Part shown: positions 42,976 through 52,793 of the stretch, piece after piece
Layout: every line of letters starts with the position of its first letter
Numbering within the stretch: position 1 is the stretch's first letter
Assembly: GCF_017488845.2 (NCBI RefSeq)
Contig: NZ_CP083374.1
Coordinates: 529,501-593,500 of the forward strand
From: Ensifer canadensis
GTDB taxonomy: Bacteria > Pseudomonadota > Alphaproteobacteria > Rhizobiales > Rhizobiaceae
DNA: 64,000 nt
Direction: 5' to 3'
Program-made: the position numbers and the translations under genes
Notes under the pieces: model-generated
Told to the model about the DNA's origin: nothing
Seen by the model: the letters and a program-made list of their open reading frames with translations, nothing else
Databases searched by the model: none

Positions 42976-43737
42976 TTCTTCCTCCAAAAGAGGCTGGAAG
43001 GCCTCTTGCTCAAAACACTTGCGGGCGCAGGATCAACGCACCAGTTTCTGAACCGGGTCCCGATCGAGCACTTGAAGCTGTCGTCCCCATAACGGATGCT
43101 GTGGCGAGGCAATGTTGCGCGCACCCCAGAATCCGAACTTGATAGAGCGTTTCGACACTAGAGTAGACACGCGCCAATGAGCTCGTGTGCCATTTATATA
43201 GCTGCGATTTCTGTCGGCGTCCTTCGCCGTCATTACCAGAACAGTTGTCTGCCAAAGATAAAGGACAGGTATGTGAGCCTTGCGGTAGAATAAACTAGCA
43301 CAGAGATCAGAATAGTCCATTTTCAATTCATTGCGTTCAGTTTTTTCCACTCACTGGCTTTTGATTGCCGCCTAGCGTTCGCTGGTCCGTCCGAAGTAAG
43401 GACCGCAAAGACACCGCCACGCCATCTGCCAGGGCGGCCCCGATTGTTTTTGCTCCGGGGTCGTTTTGTGATGGCGAGCCTTGCCGGGCGAGCGACACAA
43501 CAATCGACCTCACCCCATTGATCGACTTCTTCTTGGCGTTCGAGCAACGCCGCAATACATTTCGCGGCTTCTCCGATGAAATTCGGCCTATTATTTGCGT
43601 AGCGCAGTTAACTTCCCTGAAAACTGTTGTGTAGATTTGCAAATACGGTACGAATGCACCCTGAAAATGTTGATTTGCGCATCATACAAATAAGTCTTAA
43701 CGTATTGTTCGAAACCTCAGTGTGGAGGAGGACGACT
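42976..43737. other. 762-base intergenic region, no gene seen
   Basis: This stretch is visibly more AT-rich than its surroundings near 43190-43350 and 43600-43720. Short open frames exist on both strands but have no ribosome-binding site or recognisable product. It may contain the promoters of the DUF3300 pair and of the small lipoprotein gene, or remnants of a decayed insertion. Confidence 0.45.
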
Positions 43738-43899
43738 TTGCCTAATATCTCCCTGGTTATCGCAATGCTGGCGCTTATGGCGATCTCGGGCTGTGCAACG
43801 AGTGGAGGAGGCAATACCACCTACGCTCAATGGCAGGGTTCTTACCCCGATCCAAGCTTCGCCGCGATCCGGTCAGGCGGCGTCAATCCGGGGTATTAA
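43738..43899 (+). CDS. Small lipoprotein, function unknown
   Basis: 53 residues from a TTG start with GGAGGAGG six bases upstream, the strongest ribosome-binding site in the area. The sequence begins MPNISLVIAMLALMAISGC with lipobox ISGC, so it is processed and lipidated at Cys19. The mature part is a short Gly/Ser/Tyr-rich peptide (QWQGSYPDPSFAAIRSGG). Too short for a domain assignment. Confidence 0.6.
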   Translation: MPNISLVIAMLALMAISGCATSGGGNTTYAQWQGSYPDPSFAAIRSGGVNPGY

Positions 43900-43932
43900 C
43901 GATGTCGTTGAAAGGCGAGGAGCCGTAGCCTT

Positions 43933-45654
43933 CTAGGCTGCGGTCTTGGCGTTGCCAGCTTCGAAAGCGGCGATCGCGTCCTCCAGGTCGTCGAAGATCA
44001 TGCCGTTGCCGATCTTGTCGATGACGCCCGAGCGCAGCAAGGTTTCTCGAGGTTCGCTATGGAGCTCGACAATGCCGAACTTCAAGCCGCGCCCCTCGAC
44101 GAAATCCCGTAGATCATCGAGCATCGCCGCTGCGGTGCTGTCGATCTGCGCTGCCGCGCCAGCATCAAAAATGAACCATCGCGTATCGGCAGGCAGGTTC
44201 TTGACGATCTCTTCCACGCGGCCGCGCACATGGTCGGCATTGAAAAACAACAGACTGCCTTGCAGAAGATAGATGGCAACGCCAGGGATCGGTCTTACGT
44301 CCTTGTAGCGATGCAGCTTGTAGAAGCCTTCGCGTCCGGGAATGCGGCCGAGAAGCGCATCGCGCGGCGTCAGCCCCTTCATCAGGATGTAGAGCAACGT
44401 CGCTCCGATAGCGAAAATCACGCCATGCAGCACCCCAAGGGTCAACACGCCGGTGATGCTGATGAGTGCGAAGACGAATTCGATCGGGCTGATGCGCCAC
44501 AATTCTCGCAGAGCGCGCAGATCGATAAGGCCGATGGCTGCAGACGCCAGGATGGCGCCGAGCGCGGGGGTCGGCAGCAAGGACAGAGCGCCGGTGAGAA
44601 ACAGCACCGTCAACGCCAGGGCGATAGCCGAGAAAATACCGGCCAGTTGAGTCTTGCCGCCCATGGAATCATTTATAGCCGTGCGCGAATCCGATGCTGT
44701 GACGGCAAAGCCCCCGAACAACCCGGAGGCGATGTTTGCTGCGCCGAAGCCCAGCAGTTCTCGGTTGGCGTCGACCGGATATTTGTTCTTCGCACCGAAG
44801 CTGCGAGCTGTCACGATGCCCGCGCCGAAACTGACGATCAACACGGCGACAGCGCCCAAGAAGAGATCACCGATCGAGACCCCGGTGGTGATAGGTAGCA
44901 TCGGCGTCGGCAGGCGCGACGGGATCTCACCGACCACACGAATGCCCGCGGCGGAAAAATTGAAGGCGGCCGACATGGCCGTTGCAATCGCCACGGCCAC
45001 CAGAGGTCCAGGAATGCCGGGTCGCCAGGTGTTGAGCAAACGCAGGAGGATGAAAAGGCCAACGCCGAGGGTGAGCGACGGCCAGTGGATCTGGTCGGCC
45101 TTGTCCAACAGTTCCATGATCGGTCGAAGCACGCCTTCGCTTTCGATCTTCACGCCCGTCAGGCGCCCGATCTGACCTATCAGGATCGATAGGGAAATAC
45201 CGGTCATGAAGCCGGTCAGGATCGGCCGCGATAAAAAGTTTGCTATGAAGCCCAGCCGTAGCGCGTAAGCGGCAAAGCACAACCCGCCGACGATGACAGC
45301 GATTGCTGCGGTCGCGACGAGCCGATCTTCTGCGGTCGGAAGATTGAGCGACAATAGCACGGCGGCCAGCACCGTAACCGTTCCGGCGTCTGGGCCGACG
45401 ATGAGTTGTCGCGAAGATCCGAGGAGAGCGTAGCCCAGAAGCGGCAATATGCTGGAATAAAGGCCCACCTCCGGCGGCAACCCGGCAATGGCCGGATAGG
45501 CGATGGCGCTCGGCAACCCGACCGCTGCAATCGCTAGACCCGACGTCAGATCATAGCGAAGCCACTCGGCGCGGTACTCTTTCAAACTCGCGATTAACGG
45601 CAAGGTCGGCATGGCCCAATTATACCTCATGATCGGATCTTCGCCATCGCTCAT
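43933..45654 (-). CDS. SulP-family anion transporter with STAS domain
   Basis: 573 residues from ATG 45654, which follows AGGGGA; ATG 45678 is an alternative. About ten to twelve transmembrane segments with the SulP motifs AAVGLPSAIAYPAIAGLPPE and GLYSSILPLLGYALLGSSRQ, and a C-terminal STAS domain (VAIYLLQGSLLFFNADHVRG; IDSTAAAMLDDLRDF). It transports sulfate or another anion such as bicarbonate or a dicarboxylate across the inner membrane. Nearby sulfatases make sulfate plausible, but they are 10 kb away and the link is weak. Confidence 0.9.
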   Translation of the reverse strand: MSDGEDPIMRYNWAMPTLPLIASLKEYRAEWLRYDLTSGLAIAAVGLPSAIAYPAIAGLPPEVGLYSSILPLLGYALLGSSRQLIVGPDAGTVTVLAAVLLSLNLPTAEDRLVATAAIAVIVGGLCFAAYALRLGFIANFLSRPILTGFMTGISLSILIGQIGRLTGVKIESEGVLRPIMELLDKADQIHWPSLTLGVGLFILLRLLNTWRPGIPGPLVAVAIATAMSAAFNFSAAGIRVVGEIPSRLPTPMLPITTGVSIGDLFLGAVAVLIVSFGAGIVTARSFGAKNKYPVDANRELLGFGAANIASGLFGGFAVTASDSRTAINDSMGGKTQLAGIFSAIALALTVLFLTGALSLLPTPALGAILASAAIGLIDLRALRELWRISPIEFVFALISITGVLTLGVLHGVIFAIGATLLYILMKGLTPRDALLGRIPGREGFYKLHRYKDVRPIPGVAIYLLQGSLLFFNADHVRGRVEEIVKNLPADTRWFIFDAGAAAQIDSTAAAMLDDLRDFVEGRGLKFGIVELHSEPRETLLRSGVIDKIGNGMIFDDLEDAIAAFEAGNAKTAA

Positions 45655-45861
45655 GGCAGGATCCCCTACAGCAACCATCGGAAGGGACCCGGTGGATCGC
45701 CCAACCCGCTGGTCGTCACGTCACAGGCAATTGATTTGATCAACCGATACCTGTCCGGTTGACTGGCTTAATCGCCTATTTTGCCCAGTCTCTTTCCATC
45801 CTCGACTGGTGCCATAAGTCTTGGTTATGAGCCTGCCCCAGCGGCTCCATGAGAAGGATGC

Positions 45862-46326
45862 ATGGACATGGTGACTTTCACGCTCAATGGTAAAAATCGG
45901 ACGTTCGACGGCGACCCCGATACGCCTCTCCTTTGGGTGATCCGAGATTTCGAAAAGCTGACCGGCACAAAATACGGATGCGGCATCGCGCAATGCGGCG
46001 CCTGTACGGTGCATCTGGACGGCATGCCGCGACGGTCCTGCATCACACCGATTGCCATGATCGATGGTTCCGACGTGGTAACGATCGAGGGCATTGCCGG
46101 CAAGGAAGCCGAGGCTGTCCAGACGGCATGGGCGGGGCTGGATGTGCCGCAATGCGGCTACTGCCAGTCCGGCCAGATCATGTCGGCGGTGGCGCTGCTG
46201 CAGATGGTGCCCAAGCCGACGGACGACGAGATCGATGGCGCCATGACCGGCAATCTCTGTCGGTGCGCCACCTATCATCGCATTCGAGCAGCGATCCACA
46301 ACGCTGCCAATTCGATGGAGGGCTGA
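45862..46326 (+). CDS. Molybdenum hydroxylase 2Fe-2S subunit (IorA-type)
   Basis: 154 residues. Plant-type cluster motif [17 protein letters not shown] and the second helical cluster motif [10 protein letters not shown] with [12 protein letters not shown] are complete. It passes electrons from the molybdenum site of the next gene product. The starts at 45862 and 45868 are both possible. The large subunit begins three bases after its stop. Similar to isoquinoline 1-oxidoreductase and aldehyde oxidase small subunits. Confidence 0.92.
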   Translation: MDMVTFTLNGKNRTFDGDPDTPLLWVIRDFEKLTGTKYGCGIAQCGACTVHLDGMPRRSCITPIAMIDGSDVVTIEGIAGKEAEAVQTAWAGLDVPQCGYCQSGQIMSAVALLQMVPKPTDDEIDGAMTGNLCRCATYHRIRAAIHNAANSMEG

Positions 46327-46329
46327 GCA

Positions 46330-48483
46330 ATGACGATCCATGACATCAAAACCAGCCGTCGTGGCTTCCTCGCCGGCACCGGCCTGATCATTGGCGTGGC
46401 GATCGCGCCGAAATTCCTCTCGGCGGCACAGACCGGGGTGCCGGCCGGCGGGAGCGGCGAACTCCGGCCGCTGAACGCCTTCGTCAAGATCGGTACGGAT
46501 GACACCGTCACCGTGCTTTCCAAGCACATCGAGTTCGGCCAGGGGCCTTTCACCGGCCTTGCCACTCTGGTTGCCGAAGAACTCGATGCGGACTGGAGCC
46601 AGATGCGCGCCGTCCACTCGCCGACTGACAACAAGATCTACGCCAATCTCGCTTTCGGCCTGCAGGGCACCGGCGGGTCGAGTTCGATTGCCAACGCCTA
46701 CGAGCAGATGCGCAAGGCCGGCGCCACCGCAAGGGCCATGCTGGTTGCTGCGGCTGCCGAAGAATGGAAGGTACCGGTCGCCGAAATCACCGTCGAAAAG
46801 GGCCGCGTAAAGCATGCGTCTTCCGGCAAGGAGAGCGGCTTCGGCGCGCTGGCGGACAGTGCCGCACGGCAAACTCCGCCTGCAGATGTCAAACTCAAGG
46901 ATCCGAAGGACTTCGTGCTGATCGGAACCGAGCTTCCAAAGCTCGACACCCAGGGCAAGATCAACGGAACGGCGATTTTCACGCTCGATATCACGCCGGA
47001 CAATCTGCTGGTTGCCGTGGTCGCCCATCCGAAGCATTTCGGCGCCACCGTGAAAACCTTCGATGACAGCGAGGCGCGCAAGGTCATGGGTGTGGTCGAT
47101 GTCAAACAGATCCCTCAAGGCGTCGCGGTCTACGCGGACAACACGTTCGCGGCACTGAAGGGCCGCGAAGCCCTCAAGGTCGAATGGGATCTTGCAAAGG
47201 CGGAAACCCGCTCATCACAGGAGCTCGCTGCCGAATACATCAGACATTTTGACGAGCCGGGCCTCGAGGCGGCGAATACCGGGAATGTCGACGAGGCTTT
47301 CCGGAAAGAAGGCCTCCAGACGGTCGAGGCGGAGATCGTTTTCCCGTTTCTCGCACACGCCCCGATGGAGCCGCTCGACGCGGTTTTCATCAAGGCCGCC
47401 GACGGCTCCGTCGACATTTACAACGGTGCGCAGTTCCCGGGCTTCGACCAGCAGGTGGCGGCCAAGATTCTCGGCCTCGACGAAAAGAAAGTCCGCGTGA
47501 ATACCCAGCTCGCCGGCGGCAGCTTCGGCCGTAAGGCGCAATTCGGCTCGCCCTATATGCAGGAGGCGGCAACGACCTATGCTGCAATCGGCGGCGATCG
47601 ACCACTCAAGCACATGTGGACGCGCGAGGACGACATCCAGGGCGGCTTCTATCGGCCGATGTATGCCCACAAGATGCGTGGGGCGATCGATGCCGAGGGC
47701 CATATCACCGCCTGGGAACAGATCATTGTCGGACAGTCGATCATGGCCAAGGCGGACCTGGATCAGACATCGGTGGAGGGCGCATCCAACCTTCCCTATC
47801 AGATCCCCAATCTCAAGGTCACGTCACACAACATCGTGCTTCCGATCCCGCCTTTGTGGTGGCGCTCGGTCGGCCACACCCATACCGGCTTTGCGGTCGA
47901 AACCTTTGTCGACGAACTGCTGGCCCGCGTCGGTCGGGACCCGGTCGAAGGACGGCTTGCGCTGCTTGACAAGGGGTCGCGTCACGCCGGCGTCCTGCGC
48001 AAGGCATCGGAAATGGCGGACTGGGGATCAACACCTCCTGACGGGCGCGCCCGTGGTGTCGCCGTCGTCGAAAGCTTCGGCTCGTTCGTCGGTCAGGTCG
48101 CGGAAGTTTCGGTCGGCTCCGATGGCGCCCCGCGTGTCCATAAAGTCTGGTGTGCGGTCGATTGCGGCGTCGCGGTCAATCCCAACATCATCAAGGCACA
48201 GATGGAGGGCGGCATCGGCTATGGGCTCGGTGCCGTTCTGTTCGACGCCGTTACTCTCGGCCAAGGCGGACGGATCGTGCAGTCGAATTTCCACGACTAC
48301 CGCTCGATCCGCATCAATGAAATGCCCGATGTGGCAGTGGAGATCATCAGATCTGCGGAAAAACCGACTGGCGTCGGCGAGCCCGGCGTGCCGCCCATAG
48401 GGCCGGCGGTCGCCAATGCGTGGCGAAAGCTGACCGGCACCCCCGTGCGGCAGCTTCCCATCGTCAGTGTCATCTCATCGTGA
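46330..48483 (+). CDS. Molybdenum hydroxylase large subunit, Tat-exported (IorB/aldehyde oxidase type)
   Basis: 717 residues with a twin-arginine signal at the N-terminus ([20 protein letters not shown]), so it is exported with its cofactor, probably carrying the small subunit along. Molybdopterin-binding motifs are present: [30 protein letters not shown], and the catalytic Glu in [13 protein letters not shown]. It oxidises an aldehyde or N-heterocycle in the periplasm; the substrate is unknown. It is followed by a dihaem cytochrome c that likely takes the electrons. Confidence 0.9.
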   Translation: MTIHDIKTSRRGFLAGTGLIIGVAIAPKFLSAAQTGVPAGGSGELRPLNAFVKIGTDDTVTVLSKHIEFGQGPFTGLATLVAEELDADWSQMRAVHSPTDNKIYANLAFGLQGTGGSSSIANAYEQMRKAGATARAMLVAAAAEEWKVPVAEITVEKGRVKHASSGKESGFGALADSAARQTPPADVKLKDPKDFVLIGTELPKLDTQGKINGTAIFTLDITPDNLLVAVVAHPKHFGATVKTFDDSEARKVMGVVDVKQIPQGVAVYADNTFAALKGREALKVEWDLAKAETRSSQELAAEYIRHFDEPGLEAANTGNVDEAFRKEGLQTVEAEIVFPFLAHAPMEPLDAVFIKAADGSVDIYNGAQFPGFDQQVAAKILGLDEKKVRVNTQLAGGSFGRKAQFGSPYMQEAATTYAAIGGDRPLKHMWTREDDIQGGFYRPMYAHKMRGAIDAEGHITAWEQIIVGQSIMAKADLDQTSVEGASNLPYQIPNLKVTSHNIVLPIPPLWWRSVGHTHTGFAVETFVDELLARVGRDPVEGRLALLDKGSRHAGVLRKASEMADWGSTPPDGRARGVAVVESFGSFVGQVAEVSVGSDGAPRVHKVWCAVDCGVAVNPNIIKAQMEGGIGYGLGAVLFDAVTLGQGGRIVQSNFHDYRSIRINEMPDVAVEIIRSAEKPTGVGEPGVPPIGPAVANAWRKLTGTPVRQLPIVSVISS

Positions 48484-48496
48484 GGGATATCGTCAG

Positions 48497-49138
48497 ATGA
48501 CAATCAAGCTCCTGTTTGCAGGCATAGCAGTGCAGTGTCTTATCGTCGGGGCGGGCGTGATGCTCGCCCCGACGTCCGTGGCCCAGAACGCCAACGCACT
48601 ACGCTCTGCAGAGTCGTTCCAGTCGATTTCCGACAAGCAGGCGCGCTCGGTCGCCCTCTTCGAAGAAGCCGGAAAGGTCATCCAGCATCCGCGATGCGTC
48701 AACTGTCACCCGGCGACGGAACGCCCATTGCAAGGAATGTCGATGCATCCGCATCAACCGCCGGTGTTCCGCGGCGATGGCGGCATGGGTCTCGTGGGCA
48801 TGCAGTGCAACACCTGCCACAGCGAAAAAAACACGCCGGTCATCGGCCAGGCGGACACACTGAAGAGTATTCCAGGCAATCCCGCCTGGCATCTCGCCCC
48901 GATCGAAATGGCCTGGGAGGGCAAGACCCTTGCCCAGATCTGCGAACAATTGAAGGACCCGGCTCGCAACGGCGACAAGACCATGGCTGAAATGGTGGAA
49001 CACATGGCGCATGACGAGCTGGTTGGGTGGGGGTGGCACCCCGGCGATGGCCGCGAACCGGTGCCCGGCACACAGGAAGAATTCGGCAAGATCATTCAAG
49101 CCTGGGTGGATGCCGGGGCTGCTTGTCCGTCGGGCTGA
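48497..49138 (+). CDS. Periplasmic dihaem cytochrome c, electron acceptor of the hydroxylase
   Basis: 213 residues from ATG 48497. Signal peptide ([20 protein letters not shown] to VAQ). Two haem motifs, PRCVNCHPA and MQCNTCHSE, with Met-rich surroundings ([16 protein letters not shown]). It lies 13 bases after the large subunit gene in the same operon. Known periplasmic molybdenum hydroxylases use such c-type cytochromes to link to the respiratory chain. Confidence 0.85.
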   Translation: MTIKLLFAGIAVQCLIVGAGVMLAPTSVAQNANALRSAESFQSISDKQARSVALFEEAGKVIQHPRCVNCHPATERPLQGMSMHPHQPPVFRGDGGMGLVGMQCNTCHSEKNTPVIGQADTLKSIPGNPAWHLAPIEMAWEGKTLAQICEQLKDPARNGDKTMAEMVEHMAHDELVGWGWHPGDGREPVPGTQEEFGKIIQAWVDAGAACPSG

Positions 49139-49182
49139 AGGTCGACCTTCAGCCCGAGGCAAGGGAAACGACATTCTGCGGC

Positions 49183-51156
49183 TCAAATTTCATCCCGAGT
49201 TTTCGCACGGTCTGCAGGTCGGGACAATCGGAGTAGATATTCGCGGCCGTTGAATGGATCGACACCGGAACGCTTGCGCGAACGCTGCGGGTCGGCTGCC
49301 GGGGCATAGTGGTGGAAGGAGGTTTCCATGGTCCCCATGCCGCTTGTCAGTCCCGGCAATTGCTGCTGAATGCCTTGAACCCTCTCGGAGGCGACATGCC
49401 CTTCCAGCCGCGCTACGCCATCGGCCACAATCGATTCCTTGGTGACAGCGCCCGACTTGGCAAGCAGGGTCAGCAAGCCACCCAAAGTCTGCGAAGGTGC
49501 TTCGAGGTAAAATTGGTCGATCGGCTCACAGACGACCGTTTTTGCCGTTGATAAAGCCGTTGCGAGGACCCACGGCGTCAACTGCCGAAAGTCTGCAGCG
49601 GTGCTCGACGGGGAACTGTGCCGCGCAGCGGTCATGGCAACGTGGCAATCGATGACTTGCCAGCCGAAGATGCCCTGCCTAAGCGTCTCGAATACGGTTT
49701 CCTCGACTGCCCGGTAGAGGCTTGCCGGCATCTGGCCAACGTCCACTTCCAGCGTGAAGCTGTTGCCCGCCCCTTCCGGTCGCGGTTCGACGCGCAAACC
49801 AACGGTCGCCAGGAATGGATTCGGCTCCTTGAAGATGACCTGAAGGCCTGTGCCGATTCCGGCGAGCCTCTCGGCGCAGATGACTGTACTATCCTCAAAC
49901 GTTACTTCGAGACCGAAATCCGTCAACAGTGTCGACTGGATCACCTCCTTCTGCACCTCGCCATAGAGAGACACGAAGATGTCGTTCGTGTCCTCGTTCT
50001 TGCGCAGGTCAATCAGCGGGTCCTGTTCGGCCAACTGGTTTAGCGCCAGCCAGAGCGCCGCACGCTCGGAGGGACGCTGCGCTTGGGCCCGGGATTCCAA
50101 CGTTGGAGGCGCAAAATGGTGCGGGACGTCTGCGAGGCGGGTGGTGCCGACCACGTCGCCGATGCGGGCGCTGCCAAGGCCGCTGACCCGAGCAATCTGG
50201 CCTGCCTTGAAGCTGTTTGCGCTGTGAATTTTGCCGGCGTCGAAAAGTTGGATTCCGGTCACCCTTGCCGACCCCTGAGGCAGGTCGAGATATTCCCGCA
50301 CGCGGACCGTGCCAGATGAGAGATAGAGATAGGAGAGCTTCTCACCGCCCCATCCACGCTCGATCTTGAAGATCCTGCCGGTGACAGCAGCATCAGGATC
50401 GAGGTCGCGGCAGGGCAGTAGGGTCGCAATTGCCGATGTCAGAGCTGGCAGGCCAACGCCGGTTACCGCCGCGCCAGCAAATGCCGGCTGCAACAGACCG
50501 CGAGAAACCTGATCCCGCAGCGAGCGGTCAAGTCTTTCGTCGGTAAGACGATCCGGCGCTTGCAGATAATCGCGCAGCAGCTCGTCATCGTTTTCCGCCA
50601 GGGTCTCGCACAGCGCGGTGAAAAGCGGCTCGCTTCCCGGATCGAACGCCTTTACCTGAGCGAGTTTACTACCGGCATCAATGACGGCCGACATGGCGAT
50701 GGGTCGAACCGGTAGTTGGCCGGCAATGGCTTGCAGCACTTCGTCGTAGCGCGCACCGAGACGATCGACCTTGTTGATGAAGAATAGGAAGGGAACCCCA
50801 ACACGCTGCAACGCCCGCACCAGCACTCGCGTCTGCGCTTGCACGCCTTCGACTGCAGAAACAACGACGACTGCAGCGTCCAGCAACCCAAGCACGCGCT
50901 CGATCTCGGCGATGAAGTCGGGGTGACCGGGCGTATCAATGAGGTTCACCACCGTGTCGCCGATCGTGAATGAAACGACGGCAGCTCGGATGGTGATGCC
51001 ACGCTGCCGCTCCAGAGCGAGGCTATCTGTCTGTGTATTGCCGGCGTCGACGCTGCCTAGCTTGTCGATGACACTGGCGTCAAAAAGGAGTCGTTCGGTA
51101 AGGCTAGTTTTGCCTGCATCCACATGGGCCAGGACGCCCAGATTTAAGGTGCGCAT
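49183..51156 (-). CDS. TetM/OtrA-like ribosomal-protection translational GTPase
   Basis: 657 residues. GTPase motifs: G1 AHVDAGKTSLTE, G2 RGITIRA, G3 DTPGHPDF, G4 NKVD. Domains II-V of the EF-G type follow, ending in the domain V loop around LPGLTSGMGTMETSFHHY. Length and lack of an EF-G G' insertion match the TetM/O/W/S and OtrA group, which release tetracycline from the ribosome. It stands alone with no other resistance gene or mobile element nearby, so it may be a chromosomal homologue with another stress role. Confidence 0.88.
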   Translation of the reverse strand: MRTLNLGVLAHVDAGKTSLTERLLFDASVIDKLGSVDAGNTQTDSLALERQRGITIRAAVVSFTIGDTVVNLIDTPGHPDFIAEIERVLGLLDAAVVVVSAVEGVQAQTRVLVRALQRVGVPFLFFINKVDRLGARYDEVLQAIAGQLPVRPIAMSAVIDAGSKLAQVKAFDPGSEPLFTALCETLAENDDELLRDYLQAPDRLTDERLDRSLRDQVSRGLLQPAFAGAAVTGVGLPALTSAIATLLPCRDLDPDAAVTGRIFKIERGWGGEKLSYLYLSSGTVRVREYLDLPQGSARVTGIQLFDAGKIHSANSFKAGQIARVSGLGSARIGDVVGTTRLADVPHHFAPPTLESRAQAQRPSERAALWLALNQLAEQDPLIDLRKNEDTNDIFVSLYGEVQKEVIQSTLLTDFGLEVTFEDSTVICAERLAGIGTGLQVIFKEPNPFLATVGLRVEPRPEGAGNSFTLEVDVGQMPASLYRAVEETVFETLRQGIFGWQVIDCHVAMTAARHSSPSSTAADFRQLTPWVLATALSTAKTVVCEPIDQFYLEAPSQTLGGLLTLLAKSGAVTKESIVADGVARLEGHVASERVQGIQQQLPGLTSGMGTMETSFHHYAPAADPQRSRKRSGVDPFNGREYLLRLSRPADRAKTRDEI

Positions 51157-51696
51157 GAATCCTCAACTTCTCAGAAATTCCAACGTGATTTTCGTGAGAA
51201 GGGACTCGGCGCATTGGGACCTCTAAGAGCTGATGCCGCATGTTTTGATCCTTGAATCGGATAGGATTTAAGGAACCATGCAGTAGGGTTTCCGCACAAC
51301 TCTGCTGCTTTGCAGAGCCGCTCAACAAACTTAAAAGCCGTATCTGAATACATGTCAAGAACCGCCATACCTCCCGTTGTGTCGGCAATTCACAGACAAC
51401 GGTTGATTATCCGAATGCCGGATGGATGCGCGCTTGCTGTGTTTGCCGCCGGCGGCTTTGCGTAGTCGTGCCTCGGCGGTCCGTCGATCTGTTCGTCGTT
51501 GAAGACACCGCCTGATGGTGCACTGGTTACTTGTGGGCCAAACACTCCACAAGGGCGACCTCGGGCTCGGTCAGGCGCATACGTCACCGTACGGATAGCG
51601 TCGGCCGGTCGGGCCAACAGCAAACGCCATAGCGGTCGCACGTCGGCCCTAAGTAGCCGGCGTGCGTCAATTCATCGGCCCGCAGGACCCATTTTT
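51157..51696. other. Intergenic region with a half mosaic repeat
   Basis: No gene supported. It holds the first-palindrome copy of the mosaic element at 51234-51283. An 83-codon frame at 51390-51641 (minus) lacks a ribosome-binding site and recognisable product. Confidence 0.45.
51234..51283 (-). repeat. Half of the RIME-like mosaic element (first palindrome only), copy 3
   Basis: On the minus strand CTGCATGGTTCCTTAAATCC, then CTATCCGATTCAAGGAT and an ACATGC arm, about 50 bases matching the first palindrome of the copies at 23852 and 35864 with several changes. The second palindrome is absent. Confidence 0.7.
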
Positions 51697-52290
51697 CTAC
51701 CGCTTTGGAAAAACGAACTCGACGCGCCGGTTGAGAGCGCGCCCTTGGGGATTGTCCGCTCCGTTTTTCGTATTGGGTTCGATCGGACGGCTATCACCTA
51801 GCCCTTCGACCGATAGCCGCGCTTTATCTGCTCCATGTTTCACAAGCCATTGCATGACGGCACTAGCTCGCTGAAGGGACAGTTCCTTATTGTACTGAGC
51901 CGACCCTTTGGAATCGGTATGACCCTCGATGATGATCGTGCCGGCGGGGACGGATGTGATGAGACGCGCGATGTCCATGAGTGTCGGTTCGGCCGCCGAT
52001 TGGATGTCGGCCTTGTCGAAATCGAACAGCACATCGCCCGTCATGGACACCCTGACGGTCGTTGCGTCTTGTCGTACGGAAAGACCACCGTGCTGAGCGG
52101 TAAGCCCATCGGCTTTCGCAGACAGATCAAACACGGCGCTGTTCAGATCGGAGGGTAGCCCCTTCAAATCAAGAACCGTGGCCTTAAGATCACGTATTTC
52201 GCGATGGTAAGGTGACACCTGCGCATAAGAACCGCTGGCCGCTATCATGATCACGACCATCGCGAGGGAACATTTCGCTGGACCAGCCAT
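51697..52290 (-). CDS. OmpA-domain outer-membrane/periplasmic protein
   Basis: 197 residues. Signal peptide (CSLAMVVIMIAASGSYAQ) followed by a short helical linker (REIRDLKATVLDLKGLPSDL) and an OmpA-like peptidoglycan-binding domain: DVLFDFDKADIQSAAEPTL, IIIEGHTDSKGSAQYN, LSLQRASAVMQWLVKHG and GRALNRRVEFVF. It anchors to peptidoglycan through the Asp/Arg pair of these motifs. It starts two bases after the stop of the upstream secreted protein gene. Confidence 0.9.
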   Translation of the reverse strand: MAGPAKCSLAMVVIMIAASGSYAQVSPYHREIRDLKATVLDLKGLPSDLNSAVFDLSAKADGLTAQHGGLSVRQDATTVRVSMTGDVLFDFDKADIQSAAEPTLMDIARLITSVPAGTIIIEGHTDSKGSAQYNKELSLQRASAVMQWLVKHGADKARLSVEGLGDSRPIEPNTKNGADNPQGRALNRRVEFVFPKR

Positions 52291-52292
52291 GG

Positions 52293-52793
52293 CTATCGGT
52301 CGGTAAGTTTGATCGCGTCGAGTGTCTCGACGCCCGGGATCGTCAGTGACACCTCGGTGACGTCCTTTGGCGGAGCAGGGAACCTACCATGCCAGGAACC
52401 CGCGATCAGAGAATCCTTGTTAGCTTTGATAACGAGGTTTGGATTTGTCAGCGGCTTATCACTGCTGTCCGTAAGCAGCAGGTATTTCTTATTGCCAGCA
52501 AGAACGTAGAAGCTGTTTTCATACGCGTCCTGGCTAATCGAATCATATATTCGTTCCAGCTGGTTCGTCGCGAGCGGCTTGAAGCGGAGTTTGATTGTTA
52601 AAACGTCCCCGGCGCGGACAGCTTCGACGACCTGCGCTTCCGCGGCCCCGCCATCGGTCAAGCCTGTGGCTAAGGGTGCGACAGAAGTGGTTTCAGCCTG
52701 AGTTTGGGCGAAGGCCGTTTGAGCCAATCCAGTTGTTGCTAGGAGGGCACCAAGAGCACAGACAGTCGTGGCAATTCTGGTCACTTTTACCAT
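52293..52793 (-). CDS. Secreted protein of unknown function, partner of the OmpA-domain protein
   Basis: 166 residues with a signal peptide (IATTVCALGALLATTGLAQ to AFAQ). The mature part looks like a beta-sandwich: VVEAVRAGDVLTIKLRFKPL, NSFYVLAGNKKYLLLTDSSD, and SWHGRFPAPPKDVTEVSLTI. I do not recognise the family. Its tight coupling to the OmpA-domain gene (two-base gap) suggests both act together in the cell envelope. Confidence 0.75.
   Translation of the reverse strand: MVKVTRIATTVCALGALLATTGLAQTAFAQTQAETTSVAPLATGLTDGGAAEAQVVEAVRAGDVLTIKLRFKPLATNQLERIYDSISQDAYENSFYVLAGNKKYLLLTDSSDKPLTNPNLVIKANKDSLIAGSWHGRFPAPPKDVTEVSLTIPGVETLDAIKLTDR

Noticed and set aside
43337..43642. 101-codon frame (minus) as a decayed transposase
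   Set aside because: No recognisable transposase motif, terminal repeats or ribosome-binding site.
45731..45743. TTGAT-TTG-ATCAA resembling an FNR/FixK box ahead of the molybdenum hydroxylase operon
   Set aside because: The spacer is three bases, not four, so the half-sites are out of register for an FNR-type dimer.
45721..47118. 465-codon open frame on the minus strand
   Set aside because: Antisense to the molybdenum hydroxylase genes; composition and lack of domains mark it as a shadow.
51390..51641. 83-codon frame upstream of the OmpA-domain operon
   Set aside because: No ribosome-binding site and no protein-like composition.
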